A stretch of 64,000 nucleotides of DNA, taken from NCBI RefSeq assembly GCF_901000735.1, contig NC_081541.1, forward strand, positions 22,318,172 to 22,382,171, written 5' to 3'. Position 1 is the stretch's first letter; each line of letters begins with the position of its first letter. Below, one piece after another: positions 35,166 through 48,240 of the stretch. The notes under the pieces were generated by a model, which saw nothing but the letters and a program-made list of their open reading frames with translations, had not been told where the DNA came from and did no database searches. The translations under genes were made by a program, and so were the position numbers. This DNA comes from Corylus avellana (taxonomy: Eukaryota > Streptophyta > Magnoliopsida > Fagales > Betulaceae).

Positions 35166-38100
35166 ATGGATAGGAGTTGGATGCAGGAAAGTACTCGATG
35201 TTCAGAGCGATTTCAAAAACGTGTGGAAGAATTCATGGAAATGGCAGTTAAATCAGTTGATTCACGTGATATGACAAAGTGTCCATGCCGTGATTGTGCA
35301 AATCGATATTATTCTCATATTAGCGAGGTGAAGGGTCACTTGTATATAAATGGATTTACTCCGGCATACACTCGATGGATATTTCACGGGGAAGAAGATC
35401 ATTTTAGGGTAAACACTTCTACAAACATGCACACACATACAACTGAAATGATGGAGGAGGTTGATGCAGTTGAAGAATTGTTAGACGATGTATGTATGGG
35501 GACATTTGTTGATGCTAACATCGGAGAATCCTCTACTTCACAGGGCCCCACAACTGATGATCACGAACAAACAAGCTCCTTCTACCAATTTTGGGAAGAT
35601 GGTTTACGAGAACTTTATCCAGGCTGCAAGAAATTTACACAAATTGCTTTTGTACTGAAGATGCTTCATATAAAGGCGTTCTGCAACATGAGTAACAAGG
35701 CATTTGATATGATGATTGACTTGATAAAGACGGCCCTCCCAGATGGAGAGATATTGCCACGCTCGTATAGAGAAGCAATACAGTTTAGGCGACACGTGGG
35801 ATTCGGTTACGATAAGATACACGCATGCATGAATGGTTGTGTGCTTTTTTGGAAAGAACATGTAGACAAAGTGGTATGCCCAAAGTGCAACAATTCAAGA
35901 TGGATTGATGGCAAAGGCAAAAAAAGTAATATTCCTCAAAAGGTCTTACGGTATTTCCCAATAAAATCAAGGTTACAACGGTTGTTTATGACAAAAGAAA
36001 TGGCCAAGGAAATGCGGTGGCACAAAGAAGGTCGAGAAGATGATGGCAATACTCTCAGACACCCTGCCGATTCTATTGTATGGAAAGAGTTTGATAAAAG
36101 ACATGAGTGGTTTGCAAGTGATTCCCGCAATGTGTGGCTTGGTTTAGCAAGTGATGGTTTCAACCCATATGGTAATATGAGTACAACATATAGCATATGG
36201 GCAGTAATGTTAACGGTGTACAATCTCCCTCCGTGGATGTGTATGAAGAGTCCAAATTTGATGTTGTCCCTTATTATCCCTGGGCCTTCAGATCCCGGAA
36301 AGAATCTTGATGTATATTTGCGCCCATTGGCTGATGACTTGAAAGATTTATGGAATGAAGGCATATGCATGTACGATGTATCAAAGAAAGAGACATTTCA
36401 ATTGCATGCGACATTACTATGGACTATAAATGATTTTCCCGCATATGGAAAATTATCTGGGTGGTCTACAAATGGAAATCTTGCATGTCCAGTATGTAAT
36501 AAGGATACATCGTTCAGGTATTTGAAGTATGGGCATAAGGTGTGCTTCATGTGTCATCGTCGGTGGCTTCCTCAAGAGCATCCATGGCGCAAAAGAGGAG
36601 ATTTGTTCGATGGTACAGAGGAGCATAGATTGGAACCTGAAGAATTGTCTGCAAGTCAATTGTTGAAACAGCTAAGGGATGCTGAGGGTTTACAATTTCG
36701 AAAAACAAGCGGGAGAAAGAGAAAGTACACAGATGTTGTGTTGAATTGGAAGAAGAGAAGTATTTTCTTTGAGTTGCCTTACTGGTCAAGTTTGAAAGTA
36801 CGTCACAATTTAGATGTAATGCATATTGAGAAGAACATATGTGAAAGTATCTTATGGTACGTTGATGAATATTGATGGGAAGACCAAGGACACAGTCAAG
36901 GCACGAAGAGATTTACAGTTGATGGGTATACGTAAAGAATTGCATGTGCAGCCAAATGGTGAAACTTATAGGATGCCACTTGCGAAGTACACATTGACAA
37001 GAGATGAGAAGAAGAGTTTATGTGAGTGGTTGTCAGGTGTTAAATTTTCTGACGGGTATGCATCTAACATTGGTTGATGTGTGAACAACCTTCCTGGTAA
37101 AATTTCGGGTATGAAAAGCCACGATTGTCATGTCTTCTTACAGCACTTGCTTCCTATTGCAATTCGAAATTTCTCTACGTCGGAAATACGAACAACATTG
37201 ACCGAGTTGAGTACCTTTTTTACGCAGTTATGTGCACGGACGTTGAAAGTTGATATCCTGAAACAAATGAAAGTCGACATTGTAATAATTTTATGCAAAA
37301 TGGAAAAAATATTTCCGCCAGCTTTTTTTGATGTTATGATCCATCTAGCACTTCATTTACCTCGGGAGGCCGAGCTTGCTGGTCCTGTACAAAACCGTTG
37401 GATGTATCCGTTCGAAAGAGAACTTGGAAGATATAAGAAGTGGACGCGTAACAAAGCGCGTCCAGAGGGGTCTATTGCCGAGTGTTACCTAGCTGAGGAG
37501 AGCTTGACCTTCTGTTCCAGGTATCTTCGGGGGATTGAGACAAGATGGAACCGTGAACGGAGAAATGTTGACGTTGATATTGTAGAAATGAGCCAGCGCT
37601 TGGATGTGTTCTCCCAACGAGTTCGGCCGTTAGGAGCAGCTAAATTAGTAACACTGGATGCTAATGATTTTGGTAGGGCACGATGGTATGTGCTTACCAA
37701 CTGTAACGAAACGGCCTCATATTTGGAGTAAGTTTAGTAATGGTCTTTGTGTTTTACCTGTTACGACATGTTATAATTTTAGCGTTGATGATCATTTACG
37801 AATACGTTTATTTTTCATGCAGTGAACATTATAATATGATCAAAAGAGAAGGCGGCCGTGACATTGATAAAAAGCATGAGGCTAACTTTGAACGTTGGTT
37901 CCATAAACGTTTATACAATAGTGGGTGTACTGCAGACAATGGCTCAAAATAATTATATGATCTTGCATGTGGGCCTGATCGTCATGTTAGATCGTATAGA
38001 GGTTGCATCGTGAATGGGGTTAGGTACCACACGAAAGAATGTGCAAAAACTCGTACTACTCAGAACAGTGGTGTTTCTGTTTCAGGTGAGGACGAAACCT

Positions 38101-38753
38101 CAATAACTGAGTATTATGGTGAGTTAAAAAATATTCTAGAGTTACGTTACCCTAGCCAAAATCTCGTGTACTTGTTTGAGTGCGATTGGTGGGACACTGG
38201 GAGTGCAACAGGAGTACAAATGGACCAAGGCTTCACGATTGTGAATACTTCTCGTACATGGTGTGAATCCGACCCGTTCATCTTAGCATGTCAAGCTTCG
38301 CAAGTGTTTTACTTGGATGATCCCAAATTGGGTGGTAATTGGAAAGTGATGCAGAAGTGGATCAATATAGACATCTATGATATTCCAACAGTACAAAAGG
38401 GAGATAATATAGAAGATGACAAAAGACTCAGTGATGACGTATACCAGGAAGGTGAATGTGTTGGGGGTAATATGGTCTTTGTTGATGAAGCAAATGTTGA
38501 AGCCTCCACTCAATTACGTAGAGATGATGCGACAATAGCAATTGATGAATTATATATTCAACTTGATGGAAGCATGTTTGCCAACGATAACTTGCCGAAC
38601 GAGGACTATGATACAAACTTTGATGAAGAAGAGGAGTTATGTAGTGACAACGATATAGACTCTGAACACGAAGAGGACTCTGAACACAAACAATCATCTT
38701 CAAGTAACAGTGATACAGATTCTGAATATGAATCTGATGATGATATGTGTTAA
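35166..38753 (+). pseudogene. CACTA transposase TNP2/TNPD type, copy 1, broken
   Basis: This is the large CACTA transposase. Residues 1-75 are the transposase-associated domain (MDRSWM...KCPCRDCANRYY...HLYINGF...WIFHGE). The Tnp2 domain follows, with YGKLSGWSTNGNLACPVC and LDVMHIEKNICESIL. A 1-base insertion at ~36857 shifts the frame to GTLMNIDGKTKD. DUF4218 follows (MPLAKYTLTRDEKKSLCEWL ... GMKSHDCHVFLQHLLP) with a TGA at 37075-37077. A GTAAGT donor at 37730 and acceptor TGCAG at ~37822 join the next exon, which has a TAA at 37950-37952. It ends in DUF4216 (YLFECDWWDT, WCESDPFILACQASQVFYL) and an acidic tail to 38753. Three lesions make this copy inactive as it stands. Confidence 0.92.
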
Positions 38754-38977
38754 ACATAAGCTCACATTTGGTGTAAGTACAAAGTGTATTAGCATATTTA
38801 ATGAAGTTGATGCTCTCTCTCTCTCTATATATATATATATACATGTATTGTGGTGTTTGATTTTTTTTTTTACTAGCATGATTATTGTATGTTTGTCAAA
38901 AATATTGAACATACTATATGGTTATAATTTGACTAAAATTTTTTGGTTTTTGAGTTGTTTGCAGATTGATCATAACA

Positions 38978-40917
38978 ATGACAACAACAGGACGTAAACG
39001 TGTTCCAGTAGCACGAGGCCGAGGCAAAGGTCAAGGTCGGGGCCTTATTGACGAGCATGAGAGTCTGACTCCCAATTCTGGGTTTGGTGATACAGATATG
39101 CAAATGGCGCCCTCGCCCCCCCCCCTCCTCCTCCTCGAGTCAATGGATAGGCATCCTTCACACGAGTCTAATAATCCTATTCACTCAGTGGCAGGATTGG
39201 ATTCACAGGGAGGCGCCCTTACTGCATCTTGTAAGTTCATGAATTATATGTTTATGAAATGTTGTTTTTGTATTATTTTGGTTTGTTATAGACATTTGAC
39301 CATATAACTTACTACGTTACCATGTTTTGCGTAACAGCTACCACGTCTGTCAAAAGTGTAAGGGGTAAGGCCAGGTGTAAGAAGTTGAGTGAGCACGTAC
39401 TTAAGAATGGCCCCTTAGTGCTAAACATCCCAAATAGACACCGGGCACCTGTAGGCGATAATGCATCATGGTTTGCAAGCAAGATTGGGGAGATTATTCG
39501 TAACATGTGCGAACTCCATCACGGTGAATGGAAAAAGGTCCTAGTTGAGGAAAAGAGCAAGTTATTATTTCATGTTCAGGTATGAATATCAATGTAATGT
39601 TTAAGAATATGTTTCGTATGAAAAAATAATGTGACACATTTTTTATCATTGTTTTCTTATCTATTATGTATCAGTCAAATTTCGCACTGAATATGGGACG
39701 ATACGAGCACGTCAAAGCTGTTGAAAATAAATTGGGTCCTGCATATGCTAGGATTCGTTCGAACTTGTATAGGGACCACTACAAAAAATATTTTGAAGGC
39801 ATTGATAAAGACGATGATGAGGGGATTGCCAAGGCTAAGGCTATTGGGAGGGAAAACGTGCCAGCAGGATATGGTCCTGAACAGTGGAACCTAATATGCG
39901 ACTCATTTGATGATGATAAATGGAAGGTAAATATATATTATTATACTGATTAGAAAATTCAGATTGATATAATTTGCATGCACTTGAGGACATTTTATGA
40001 ATAATTGTGTTTTTTTTTTTCTCCAAATTTTATAGAAAAAGTCTGCACGAAATATAAAAAACAGAAGCAAATTGGAAACAAATCACACAGCTGGCACTTG
40101 TTCATTTGTTAACGTCATTTACAAAAAGGTAAGTATCTCTTTTTTATAATTTAATTAAAGTAACATTATTTAGTGTAAACTTTGATTATATGTATTATGT
40201 GTAGGAACAAGAAACAAAAGTGAAGCCCAATCCTGTTGAACTATATGAGGCTACCCATACAAGAAGAAAAGATAAAGAGTTTGTGAACGACAAATGTAAA
40301 AGTCTATATGTAAGTAAATGTTTACGCTCCAATCATTAAGTTGATTAGTGAAGTACATGAATAGTAAACTTGCATGAAGTATATATTAAACTAAGGCCAA
40401 CTATGACTTGTGCAGCTTCAGATGCAAGAATTAACAACCAGTGAGGCCTTAGAGGAAGGTAGTGTGGAGGGGACAAGTGTCGAGGACCGAATGCAAGAAA
40501 TAGTCACACAAGTGCTATGGGGCCGACGATCTGGTCATGTTAGAGGAATGGGATGCGGTCTTATTCCTACCCTTTAAGTACTTCATCTCAAGCGTTCACC
40601 CACTTCGACAACCATGACGAGTGTAGGAAAAGACAAGAAGATACTCAAAGCGAGCTTCAACAGACTAGAATCGAACTTCATCAGTATAGGGAGAATTTGC
40701 AAGCCAACGTTGAGGAAACCAACAAATTGAAAGCCACTGTTGAGTTCTTAATGTCACGTATTGGAGGGTTAGTGAAACTATATCTATGCATTAATTTTAC
40801 AAAAACATACATACTAAGTAATCGTTAAAAAGCTTATTGATCATTATATGAAATTCTATTCTTCTTAGGTCTGGAGGGAGCTTGCTTGGAGGTGCATCAA
40901 GTGAAGCCAACAATTGA
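38978..40917 (+). pseudogene. Second CACTA protein (En/Spm, Transposase_24-like), copy 1
   Basis: Seven exons with GT-AG junctions: 38978-39230, 39338-39579, 39675-39926, 40036-40128, 40205-40309, 40416-40767, 40869-40917. The protein starts MTTTGRKRVPVARGRGKGQG (basic, Gly/Arg-rich). It continues through SWFASKIGEIIRNMCELHHG and GRYEHVKAVENKLGPAYARI, typical of the plant En/Spm Ptta/Transposase_24 family. It ends with a coiled-coil stretch (QSELQQTRIELHQYRENLQA). In copy 1 one C is missing at ~40568 (CTACCCTTTAAG against CTACCCCTTTAAG in copy 2), which breaks exon 6. The family is thought to bind the subterminal repeats; that role is inferred. Confidence 0.85.
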
Positions 40918-41252
40918 GGGAGCTTTGGAATAACCATTTATTTAGGATGTACTTTTTGATACCATCTATTTGAGATATATTTTTTGATACTATGTATTTG
41001 GATAGTTGTTGGTGCTTTCTATTTGCTATTGTGTATTTGAGTATTTGTTGATCGTGATCTGTTTGGTAATGTATATTTGTTGGTACTTTTTATTTGGTTT
41101 ATATTATGTTAAGATATTCGCAAAATTTTTGGTTCAAGAACTTTTGAGTTAGTAAATCTCCCTTGACATGTTTATCAAGGTTAAAGAGCTTTGAGTAAAC
41201 AATGCAAGGGAGTAATAATATCTTTCTAAATTTTATTTTTAAGTGTATGCAG

Positions 41253-41579
41253 GATGATAAGAGTACAAGAAAGTTAAACCACCCAAGCAGGTTCTTACTT
41301 TAATATGTTTCATGAACAAACACATTTTTAGTATTTCTTTCTCTATCATGTTGGGTTTCATTCTTATTGTCTTTGATATTATATATTGGTTCATTGTGGT
41401 AGATTACTCAAATTGCTTATAAGGATGAATTGGCAAGGAAGAGGATGCAGATAAGTATTTTATTTTGTGTTTTGAAATTTTCCTGGCCATAGATTGTAAA
41501 ACATATATTTAATAGTTTTCTCCCTTGGCAGGTTTGGTTCATGGGGCAGTTCTCACATATTTTTGATGATTTTGATGAG
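41253..41579 (+). pseudogene. Three short unidentified exons, copy 1
   Basis: Blocks at 41253-41290, 41403-41454 and 41532-41579 are each bounded by AG and GT. They read roughly ITQIAYKDELARKRMQ and VWFMGQFSHIFDDFDE. I do not recognise the family. Their position between the transposon gene and the kinesin fragment suggests another captured gene piece. Repeated in copy 2 at ~48241-48567. Confidence 0.4.
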
Positions 41580-41902
41580 GTTAGTCATTTTGAGTTACGT
41601 TGCTTGTGAGCATTTAGATTAGTTTGAAGATTGTTGTCTGATGTGGTGAAGTAGTGTTAATGCATAGTAGTCTTCTCTAAAAGGTGTTAAACTTTTAAAC
41701 TTTGCCAATATTTGTGGTTTTCGGCTTTTGTTTCCAATGATAGGTGTCGTTTTGTAGTTTTAAGCCATTATTCATGATATGTTTGCCCTTTATATTATAT
41801 CATTTTCATAATTATAGGATAAAGAGGTATAAGATGTGTTAGTTGTGGTGAATGAATGGAAGAGAATGGTTGATGGGTTTGTTTTGTTTTGGTGATTGAT
41901 AG

Positions 41903-42572
41903 CGTCGAGAAGGAACGAAGCGGCGGGGTGGCTGAGGAAGATGGTGGGAGTAGTGGGGGCGAAGGATTTGCCGGCGGAGCCGTCGGAGCAGGAGTTCAGG
42001 CTGGGATTGAGAAGTGGGATCATTCTCTGCAATGTGCTCAACAAGGTTTACTCTGAAGCTGTGCCCAAGGTTAGCCTTTTCCTCATCCTTATCTTCATTT
42101 AAATTCTGTGTCTTTTTTGTTTTTCAATTTGGGATGTTTAAGCAATAGTTTGATTTCTTTTTAGGTGGTGGAAAGTCCATGTGATTCTGCTCTGGTTCTT
42201 GATGGGGCCGCATTGTCCGCATTTCAGTACTTTGAGAATGTGAGGAATTTCCTGGTGGCTGTGCAGGAAATGGGAATTCCTACGTTTGAGGCGTCTGATC
42301 TGGAACAAGTATGTATTCAGGGATCAGGATTCTCAAAGAATTAGGGACTTTAGTATCTCTGTTTTTCATTAAAATAGAAATTTCTATTACTTTTAGCCCA
42401 TTTTTCACATACATCAGATGCTGAGGATAGAACATATATGGTTTACGGATAGAAATTTGTATCGTAATTCAAAATAAATTTGTTAAATTTCAGGGAGGGA
42501 AATCTGGTTGAATCTGTGCTAAGTAAGGTTGTGGAGGAGTTTGAGCATTGCATTTCAAGCCAATTTGAGCTG
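41903..42572 (+). pseudogene. Captured kinesin-14 (KIN-14) calponin-homology fragment, copy 1
   Basis: Exon 41903-42069 reads NEAAGWLRKMVGVVGAKDLP, EFRLGLRSGIILCNVLNKV; exon 42165-42308 (48 codons) reads VVESPCDSALVLDGAALSAF, QYFENVRNFLVAVQEMG, FEASDLEQ. This is the CH domain near the N terminus of plant minus-end-directed kinesin-14 proteins, which link actin and microtubules. Exon 42494-42572 starts GGKS, then in another frame gives LVESVLSKVVEEFEHCIS, a segment found further along in these kinesins, so intervening exons are missing. Introns are kept, so the piece was taken up as genomic DNA. No motor domain is present. Confidence 0.88.
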
Positions 42573-43261
42573 GTATGTTAGCTTTGGTTATCCAAAACAA
42601 TCATTTTTCTTTCATTATTTTTCAGCAAAAGGAAACAATTTGGGCAGAGAGATCCTTTTTCAATATGGATTAGGTGATCAAATATGCTTTGACATTCAAC
42701 TTAGGACTAGGAATTGATGCACATTCCAAATCAATAAACATGTTCTCTTGGATCCTAAACAAGTTTTGTTTTCCTCTACTTTTCCTATAACTTAATTAAT
42801 ACCTATCTGACTCGTTATTTGTTCATTTATTTGTAACCATTATTCTTCTTTGTTGTACTTTGACTCTCTATGTCTTGGTTTGGTTACACTTGTTAACCAA
42901 GTTTAATAAACCTTTGTTGGTTAGTTTTTATGGAGGGTAGAATGTAGTGTGGGCCTTTTATGAAATTTTGAAGTATCTGATAGGATCTTCAAAATGATGG
43001 CCTCTTGTATTCGACACATTCAATCTTTGTGGCAATAGAAAGGATAATTTCAGATAGGATAGAACAACAAAATATATAGGATCATCAATTGAGCCTCTTG
43101 TTTGCATGGGAATGTATTTATGTGGGCAAACATAATTTGTTATTGAGGTCCATAAACCAACCCAGTATACAAAGATTAAGGCTTAGTTGAGTTGACTTTA
43201 AAGCTTCAAAGTGTGGATATATATTTTTTTTAATATTTTGGCTGCTGTATTTTATGCACAG

Positions 43262-43695
43262 AAAAGGGAATATTCTGATAAGTTAGGACCTCAATGGAGC
43301 AAGGAGGAGCTTGAGCATTTTTATGAAGCCTATCGGAAATATGGAAAAGACTAGAAGAAGGTATGCCTTTATTTGACGTTGTGTTTTATTTACTCTTTTG
43401 GGATTTACTTAATTAGCCATAATTGGTTGTCTTTCATTATATAACCAGCTTCTAATTTTTGTGGTGTAACTTGATATCTAATTTGGTTATGCATACATAT
43501 GCAAACATTTTTCATGCTTTCTCCCTGTAATACTGTTTACAATAAAATTTTCTATTCTAAGGAGACAATTTATAACATGCTCCAGTTTTGTTTTTGGTCT
43601 CTTTTCTATTATTGACTTCTGTGCATATCCAGGTGGCTGCTGTAGTACATAACGGATCCGTTGAGATGGTGGAGGCTCTCTACATTACAAACTAG
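43262..43695 (+). pseudogene. Captured ALWAYS EARLY (ALY) SANT-domain fragment, copy 1
   Basis: Exon 43262-43360 (33 codons) reads [20 protein letters not shown] then [10 protein letters not shown], with TAG where the SANT domain has Trp, then KK. The exon from 43633 reads VAAVVHNGSVEMVEALYITN. Together they are the Myb/SANT domain at the N terminus of plant ALY proteins, homologues of animal LIN-9 in the DREAM/MuvB cell-cycle complex. The intron is kept. The tail of the second exon (stop TAG at 43690-43692 in copy 1) replaces the expected RAYLSLPEG. A dead fragment unless used as RNA. Confidence 0.85.
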
Positions 43696-44309
43696 GTTGG
43701 TAGCGTCCATTACAGTTAGATTGATTTATAACTAGAATCCGTAAAAAACAAAGCTTTCTGTAATTTAGGAGTATTATGGGCAATTATACCAACAGTTCTG
43801 TATGTGACTCTACCTTTTCCTTTCCTTGCATAAGCAGTGAATATTCTTCTTTTCATGCAAGCTAATTTTTAAAATTAAGCACTATTTTCACCTTTCTTGT
43901 ATAATCTATTGCGCTTTATTTTAATGTAATTGATTTGCATGAACTAATGATCAGGGTATGACCTGGTTTAATATTTCTTTTGTTTTTTTCTTAATACTTG
44001 TCACTGCTTTGTCTTGAACACATTCTTATAGATTTGAATAAGGATCATAGTACTCATTTACTTCTATTAATTGCAAGCTGGAGGAATGAATCTACTAAAC
44101 CTCTTGGCGGAAAATAGTTTCTTTTGCATCCTAGTTATTAGATAGTTTGGAGCGGGTTTGTCATTCAGTTAATAATTTCTTCTAGTTTTAGTAGTTAGTT
44201 ATGGTGAGATTCTTGATAACTAAAGTTAATAAATTTGTATGAAATTTGATCTTAAATTCAGAAATGAAACTGGTTTGCATATGTAAGTAATTTGGTTCCC
44301 TGGGTCTGG

Positions 44310-44470
44310 GTCTGCGCTCGATCGCACACGATTGTGCGATCGATCGCAACATCACAAACACCTTCTGGTACTGCGATCGATCGCACACGATTGTGCGATC
44401 GATCGCAAAATCTCGAACACCTTCTGGTACTGCGATCGATCGTACACATTGTGCGATCGATCGCAGATTA
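44310..44470. repeat. GCGATCGATCGC palindrome cluster, copy 1
   Basis: Three ~50-base units, each two palindromes (TGCGATCGATCGCA type) joined by CACGATTG, and separated by AACACCTTCTGGTACT. Related to the arrays at 34396 and 51280. It lies shortly before the 100-N gap. Confidence 0.9.
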
Positions 44471-44487
44471 TTTTTTTTTAAAATTTT

Positions 44488-44587
44488 NNNNNNNNNNNNN
44501 NNNNNNNNNNNNNNNNNNNNNNNNNNNNNNNNNNNNNNNNNNNNNNNNNNNNNNNNNNNNNNNNNNNNNNNNNNNNNNNNNNNNNNN
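44488..44587. other. Assembly gap (100 N)
   Basis: Exactly 100 N, lying precisely between the two near-identical ~6.9-kb copies. The sequence before it ends at the point that continues into the 3' subterminal repeats in copy 2; the sequence after it restarts in the transposase DUF4218 region. Confidence 0.99.
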
Positions 44588-45739
44588 GATGTGTTCTCCC
44601 AACGAGTTCGGCCGTTAGGCGCAGCTAAATTAGTAACACTGGATGCTAATGATTTTGCTAGGGCACGATGGTATGTGCTTACCAATTGTAACGAAACGGC
44701 CTCATATTTGGAGTAAGTTTAGTAATGGCCTTTGTGTTTTACTTGTTACGACATGTTATAATTGTAGGGTTGATGATCATTTACTAATACGTTTATTTTT
44801 CATGCAGTGAACATTATAATATGATCAAAAGAGAAGGCGGCCGTGACATTGATAAAAAGCATGAGGCTAACTTTGAACGTTGGTTCCATAAACGTTTATA
44901 CAATAGTGGGTGTACTGCAGACAATGGATCAAAACAATTATATGATCTTGCATGCGGGCCTGATCGTCATGTTAGATCGTACAGAGGTTGCATCGTGAAT
45001 GGGGTTAGGTACCACACGAAAGAATGTGCAGAAACTCGTACTACCCAGAACAGTGGTGTTTCTGTTTCAGGTGAGGACGAAACCTCAATAACTGAGTATT
45101 ATGGTGAGTTAAAAAAATATTCTAGAGTTACGTTACCCTGGCCAAAATCTCGTGTACTTGTTTGAGTGCGATTGGTGGGACACTGGGAGTGCAACAGGAG
45201 TACAAATGGACCAAGGCTTCACGATTGTGAATACTTCTCGTACATGGTGTGAATCTGACCCGTTCATCTTAGCATGTCAAGCTTCGCAAGTGTTTTACTT
45301 GGATGATCCCAAATTGGGTGGTAATTGGAAAGTGGTGCAGAAGTGGATCAATAGGGACATCTATGATATTCCAACAGTACAAAAGGGAGATAATACAGAA
45401 GATGGCGAAAGACTCAGTGATGACGTATACCAGGAAGGTGAATGTGTTGGGGGTAATATGGTCTTTGTTGATGAAGCAAATGTTGAAGCCTCCACTCAAT
45501 TACGTAGAGATGATGCGACAATAGCAATTGACGAATTATATATTCAACTTGATGCAAGCATGTTTGCCAACGATAACTTGCCGGACGAGGACCATTATAC
45601 AAACTTTGATGAGGAAGAGGAGTTATGTAGCGACAACGATATAGACTCTGAACACGAAGAGGACTCTGAACACAAACAATCATCTTCAAGTAACAGTGAT
45701 ACAGATTCTGAATATGAATCTGATGATGATATGTGTTAA
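44588..45739 (+). pseudogene. CACTA TNP2 transposase C-terminal part, copy 2
   Basis: Contains the end of DUF4218 (from RVRPLGAAKLV), the GTAAGT intron, and DUF4216 to the acidic tail ending 45739. The codon that is TAA in copy 1 (37950) is CAA here (44935-44937). However, one extra A in the A-run at ~45112 shifts the frame just before YLFECDWWDT. The N-terminal two thirds of the transposase is not present after the gap. Confidence 0.9.
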
Positions 45740-45963
45740 ACATAAGCTCACATTTGGTGTAAGTACAAAGTGTATTAGCATATTTAATGAAGTTGATGCT
45801 CTCTCTCTCTCTATATATATATATATACATGTATTGTGGTGTTTGATTTTTTTTTTTACTAGCATGATTATTGTATGTTTGTCAAAAATATTGAACATAC
45901 TATATGGTTATAATTTGACTAAAATTTTTTGGTTTTTGAGTTGTTTGCAGATTGATCATAACA

Positions 45964-47904
45964 ATGACAACAACAGGACGTAAACGTGTTCCAGTAGCAC
46001 GAGGCCGAGGCAAAGGTCAAGGTCGGGGCCTTATTGACGAGCATGAGAGTCTGACTCCCAATTCTGGGTTTGGTGATACAGATATGCAAATGGCGCCCTC
46101 GCCCCCCCCCCTCCTCCTCCTCGAGTCAATGGATAGGCATCCTTCACACGAGTCTAATAATCCTATTCACTCAGTGGCAGGATTGGATTCACAGGGAGGC
46201 GCCCTTACTGCATCTTGTAAGTTCATGAATTATATGTTTATGAAATGTTGTTTTTGTATTATTTTGGTTTGTTATAGACATTTGACCATATAACTTACTA
46301 CGTTACCATGTTTTGCGTAACAGCTACCACGTCTGTCAAAAGTGTAAGGGGTAAGGCCAGGTGTAAGAAGTTGAGTGAGCACGTACTTAAGAATGGCCCC
46401 TTAGTGCTAAACATCCCAAATAGACACCGGGCACCTGTAGGCGATAATGCATCATGGTTTGCAAGCAAGATTGGGGAGATTATTCGTAACATGTGCGAAC
46501 TCCAACACGGTGAATGGAAAAAGGTCCTAGTTGAGGAAAAGAGCAAGTTATTATTTCATGTTCAGGTATGAATATCAATGTAATGTTTAAGAATATGTTT
46601 CGTATGAAAAAATAATGTGACACATTTTTTATCATTGTTTTCTTATCTATTATGTATCAGTCAAATTTCGCACTGAATATGGGACGATACGAGCACGTCA
46701 AAGCTGTTGAAAATAAATTGGGTCCTGCATATGCTAGGATTCGTTCGAACTTGTATAGGGACCACTACAAAAAATATTTTGAAGGCATTGATAAAGACGA
46801 TGATGAGGGGATTGCCAAGGCTAAGGCTATTGGGAGGGAAAACGTGCCAGCAGGATATGGTCCTGAACAGTGGAACCTAATATGTGACTCATTTGATGAC
46901 GATAAATGAAAGGTAAATATATATTATTATACTGATTAGAAAATTCAGATTGATATAATTTGCATGCACTTGAAGACATTTTATGAATAATTGTGTTTTT
47001 TTTTTTCTCCAAATTTTATAGAAAAAGTCTGCACGAAATATAAAAAACAGAAGCAAATTGGAAACAAAGCACACAGTTGGCACTTGTTCATTTGTTAACG
47101 TCATTTACAAAAAGGTAAGTATCTCTTTTTTATAATTTAATTAAAGTAACATTATTTAGTGTAAACTTTGATTATATGTATTATGTGTAGGAACAAGAAA
47201 CAAAAGTGAAGCCCAATCCTGTTGAACTATATGAGGCTACCCATACAAGAAGAAAAGATAAAGAGTTTGTGAACGACAAATGTAAAAGTCTATATGTAAG
47301 TAAATGTTTACGCTCCGATCATTAAGTTGATTAGTGAAGTACATGAATAGTAAACTTGCATGAAGTATATATTAAACTAAGGCCAACTATGACTTGTGCA
47401 GCTTCAGATGCAAGAATTAACAACCAGTGAGGCCTTAGAGGAAGGCAGTGTGGAGGGGACAAGTGTCGAGGACCGAATGCAAGAAATAGTCACACAAGTG
47501 CTATGGGGCCGACGATCTGGTCATGTTAGAGGAATGGGATGCGGTCTTATTCCTACCCCTTTAAGTACTTCATCTCAAGCGTTCACCCACTTCGACAACC
47601 ATGACGAGTGTAGGAAAAGGCAAGAAGATACTCAAAGTGAGCTTCAACAGACTAGAATCGAACTTCATCAGTATAGGGAGAATTTGCAAGCCAACGTTGA
47701 GGAAACCAACAAATTGAAAGCCACTGTTGAGTTCTTAATGTCACGTATTGGAGGGTTAGTGAAACTATATCTATGCATTAATTTTACAAAAACATACATA
47801 CTAAGTAATCGTTAAAAAGCTTATTGATCATTATATGAAATTCTATTCTTCTTAGGTCTGGAGGGAGCTTGCTTGGAGGTGCATCAAGTGAAGCCAACAA
47901 TTGA
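45964..47904 (+). pseudogene. Second CACTA protein (Transposase_24-like), copy 2
   Basis: Same seven exons as copy 1: 45964-46216, 46324-46565, 46661-46912, 47022-47114, 47191-47295, 47402-47754, 47856-47904. The indel of copy 1 is absent, so exon 6 is open through IPTPLSTSSQAF to the coiled coil. Instead TGG became TGA at 46907-46909, the last codon but one of exon 3. Both copies are therefore disabled, at different places. Confidence 0.85.
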
Positions 47905-48240
47905 GGGAGCTTTGGAATAACCATTTATTTAGGATGTACTTTTTGATACCATCTATTTGAGATATATTTTTTGATACTATATATTTGGATAGTTGTTGGT
48001 ACTTTCTATTTGCTATTGTGTATTTGAGTATTTGTTGATCGTGATCTGTTCGATAAATGTATATTTGTTGGTACTTTTTATTTGGTTTATATTATGTTAA
48101 GATATTCGCAAAATTTTTGGTTCAAGAACTTTTGAGTTAGTAAATCTCTCTTGACATGTTTATCAAGGTTAAAGAACTTTGAGTAAACAATGCAAGGGAG
48201 TAATAATATCTTTCTAAATTTTATTTTTAAGTGTATGCAG

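Larger units (their letters stand above)
37604..44487 (+). repeat. Large direct duplication, copy 1 (partner 44588-51457)
   Basis: From GATGTGTTCTCCCAACGAG to the T/A-rich end ATTTTTTTTTAAAATTTT the two copies align throughout at an offset of 6970-6988 bases. Differences are scattered substitutions and short indels. Every gene piece after DUF4218 is thus present twice. Confidence 0.95.

Noticed and set aside
38710..38997. Open frames around the (CT)n(TA)n run after the transposase, also at 45696
   Set aside because: Simple-repeat translations between two CACTA genes; identical in both copies because the copies are recent.
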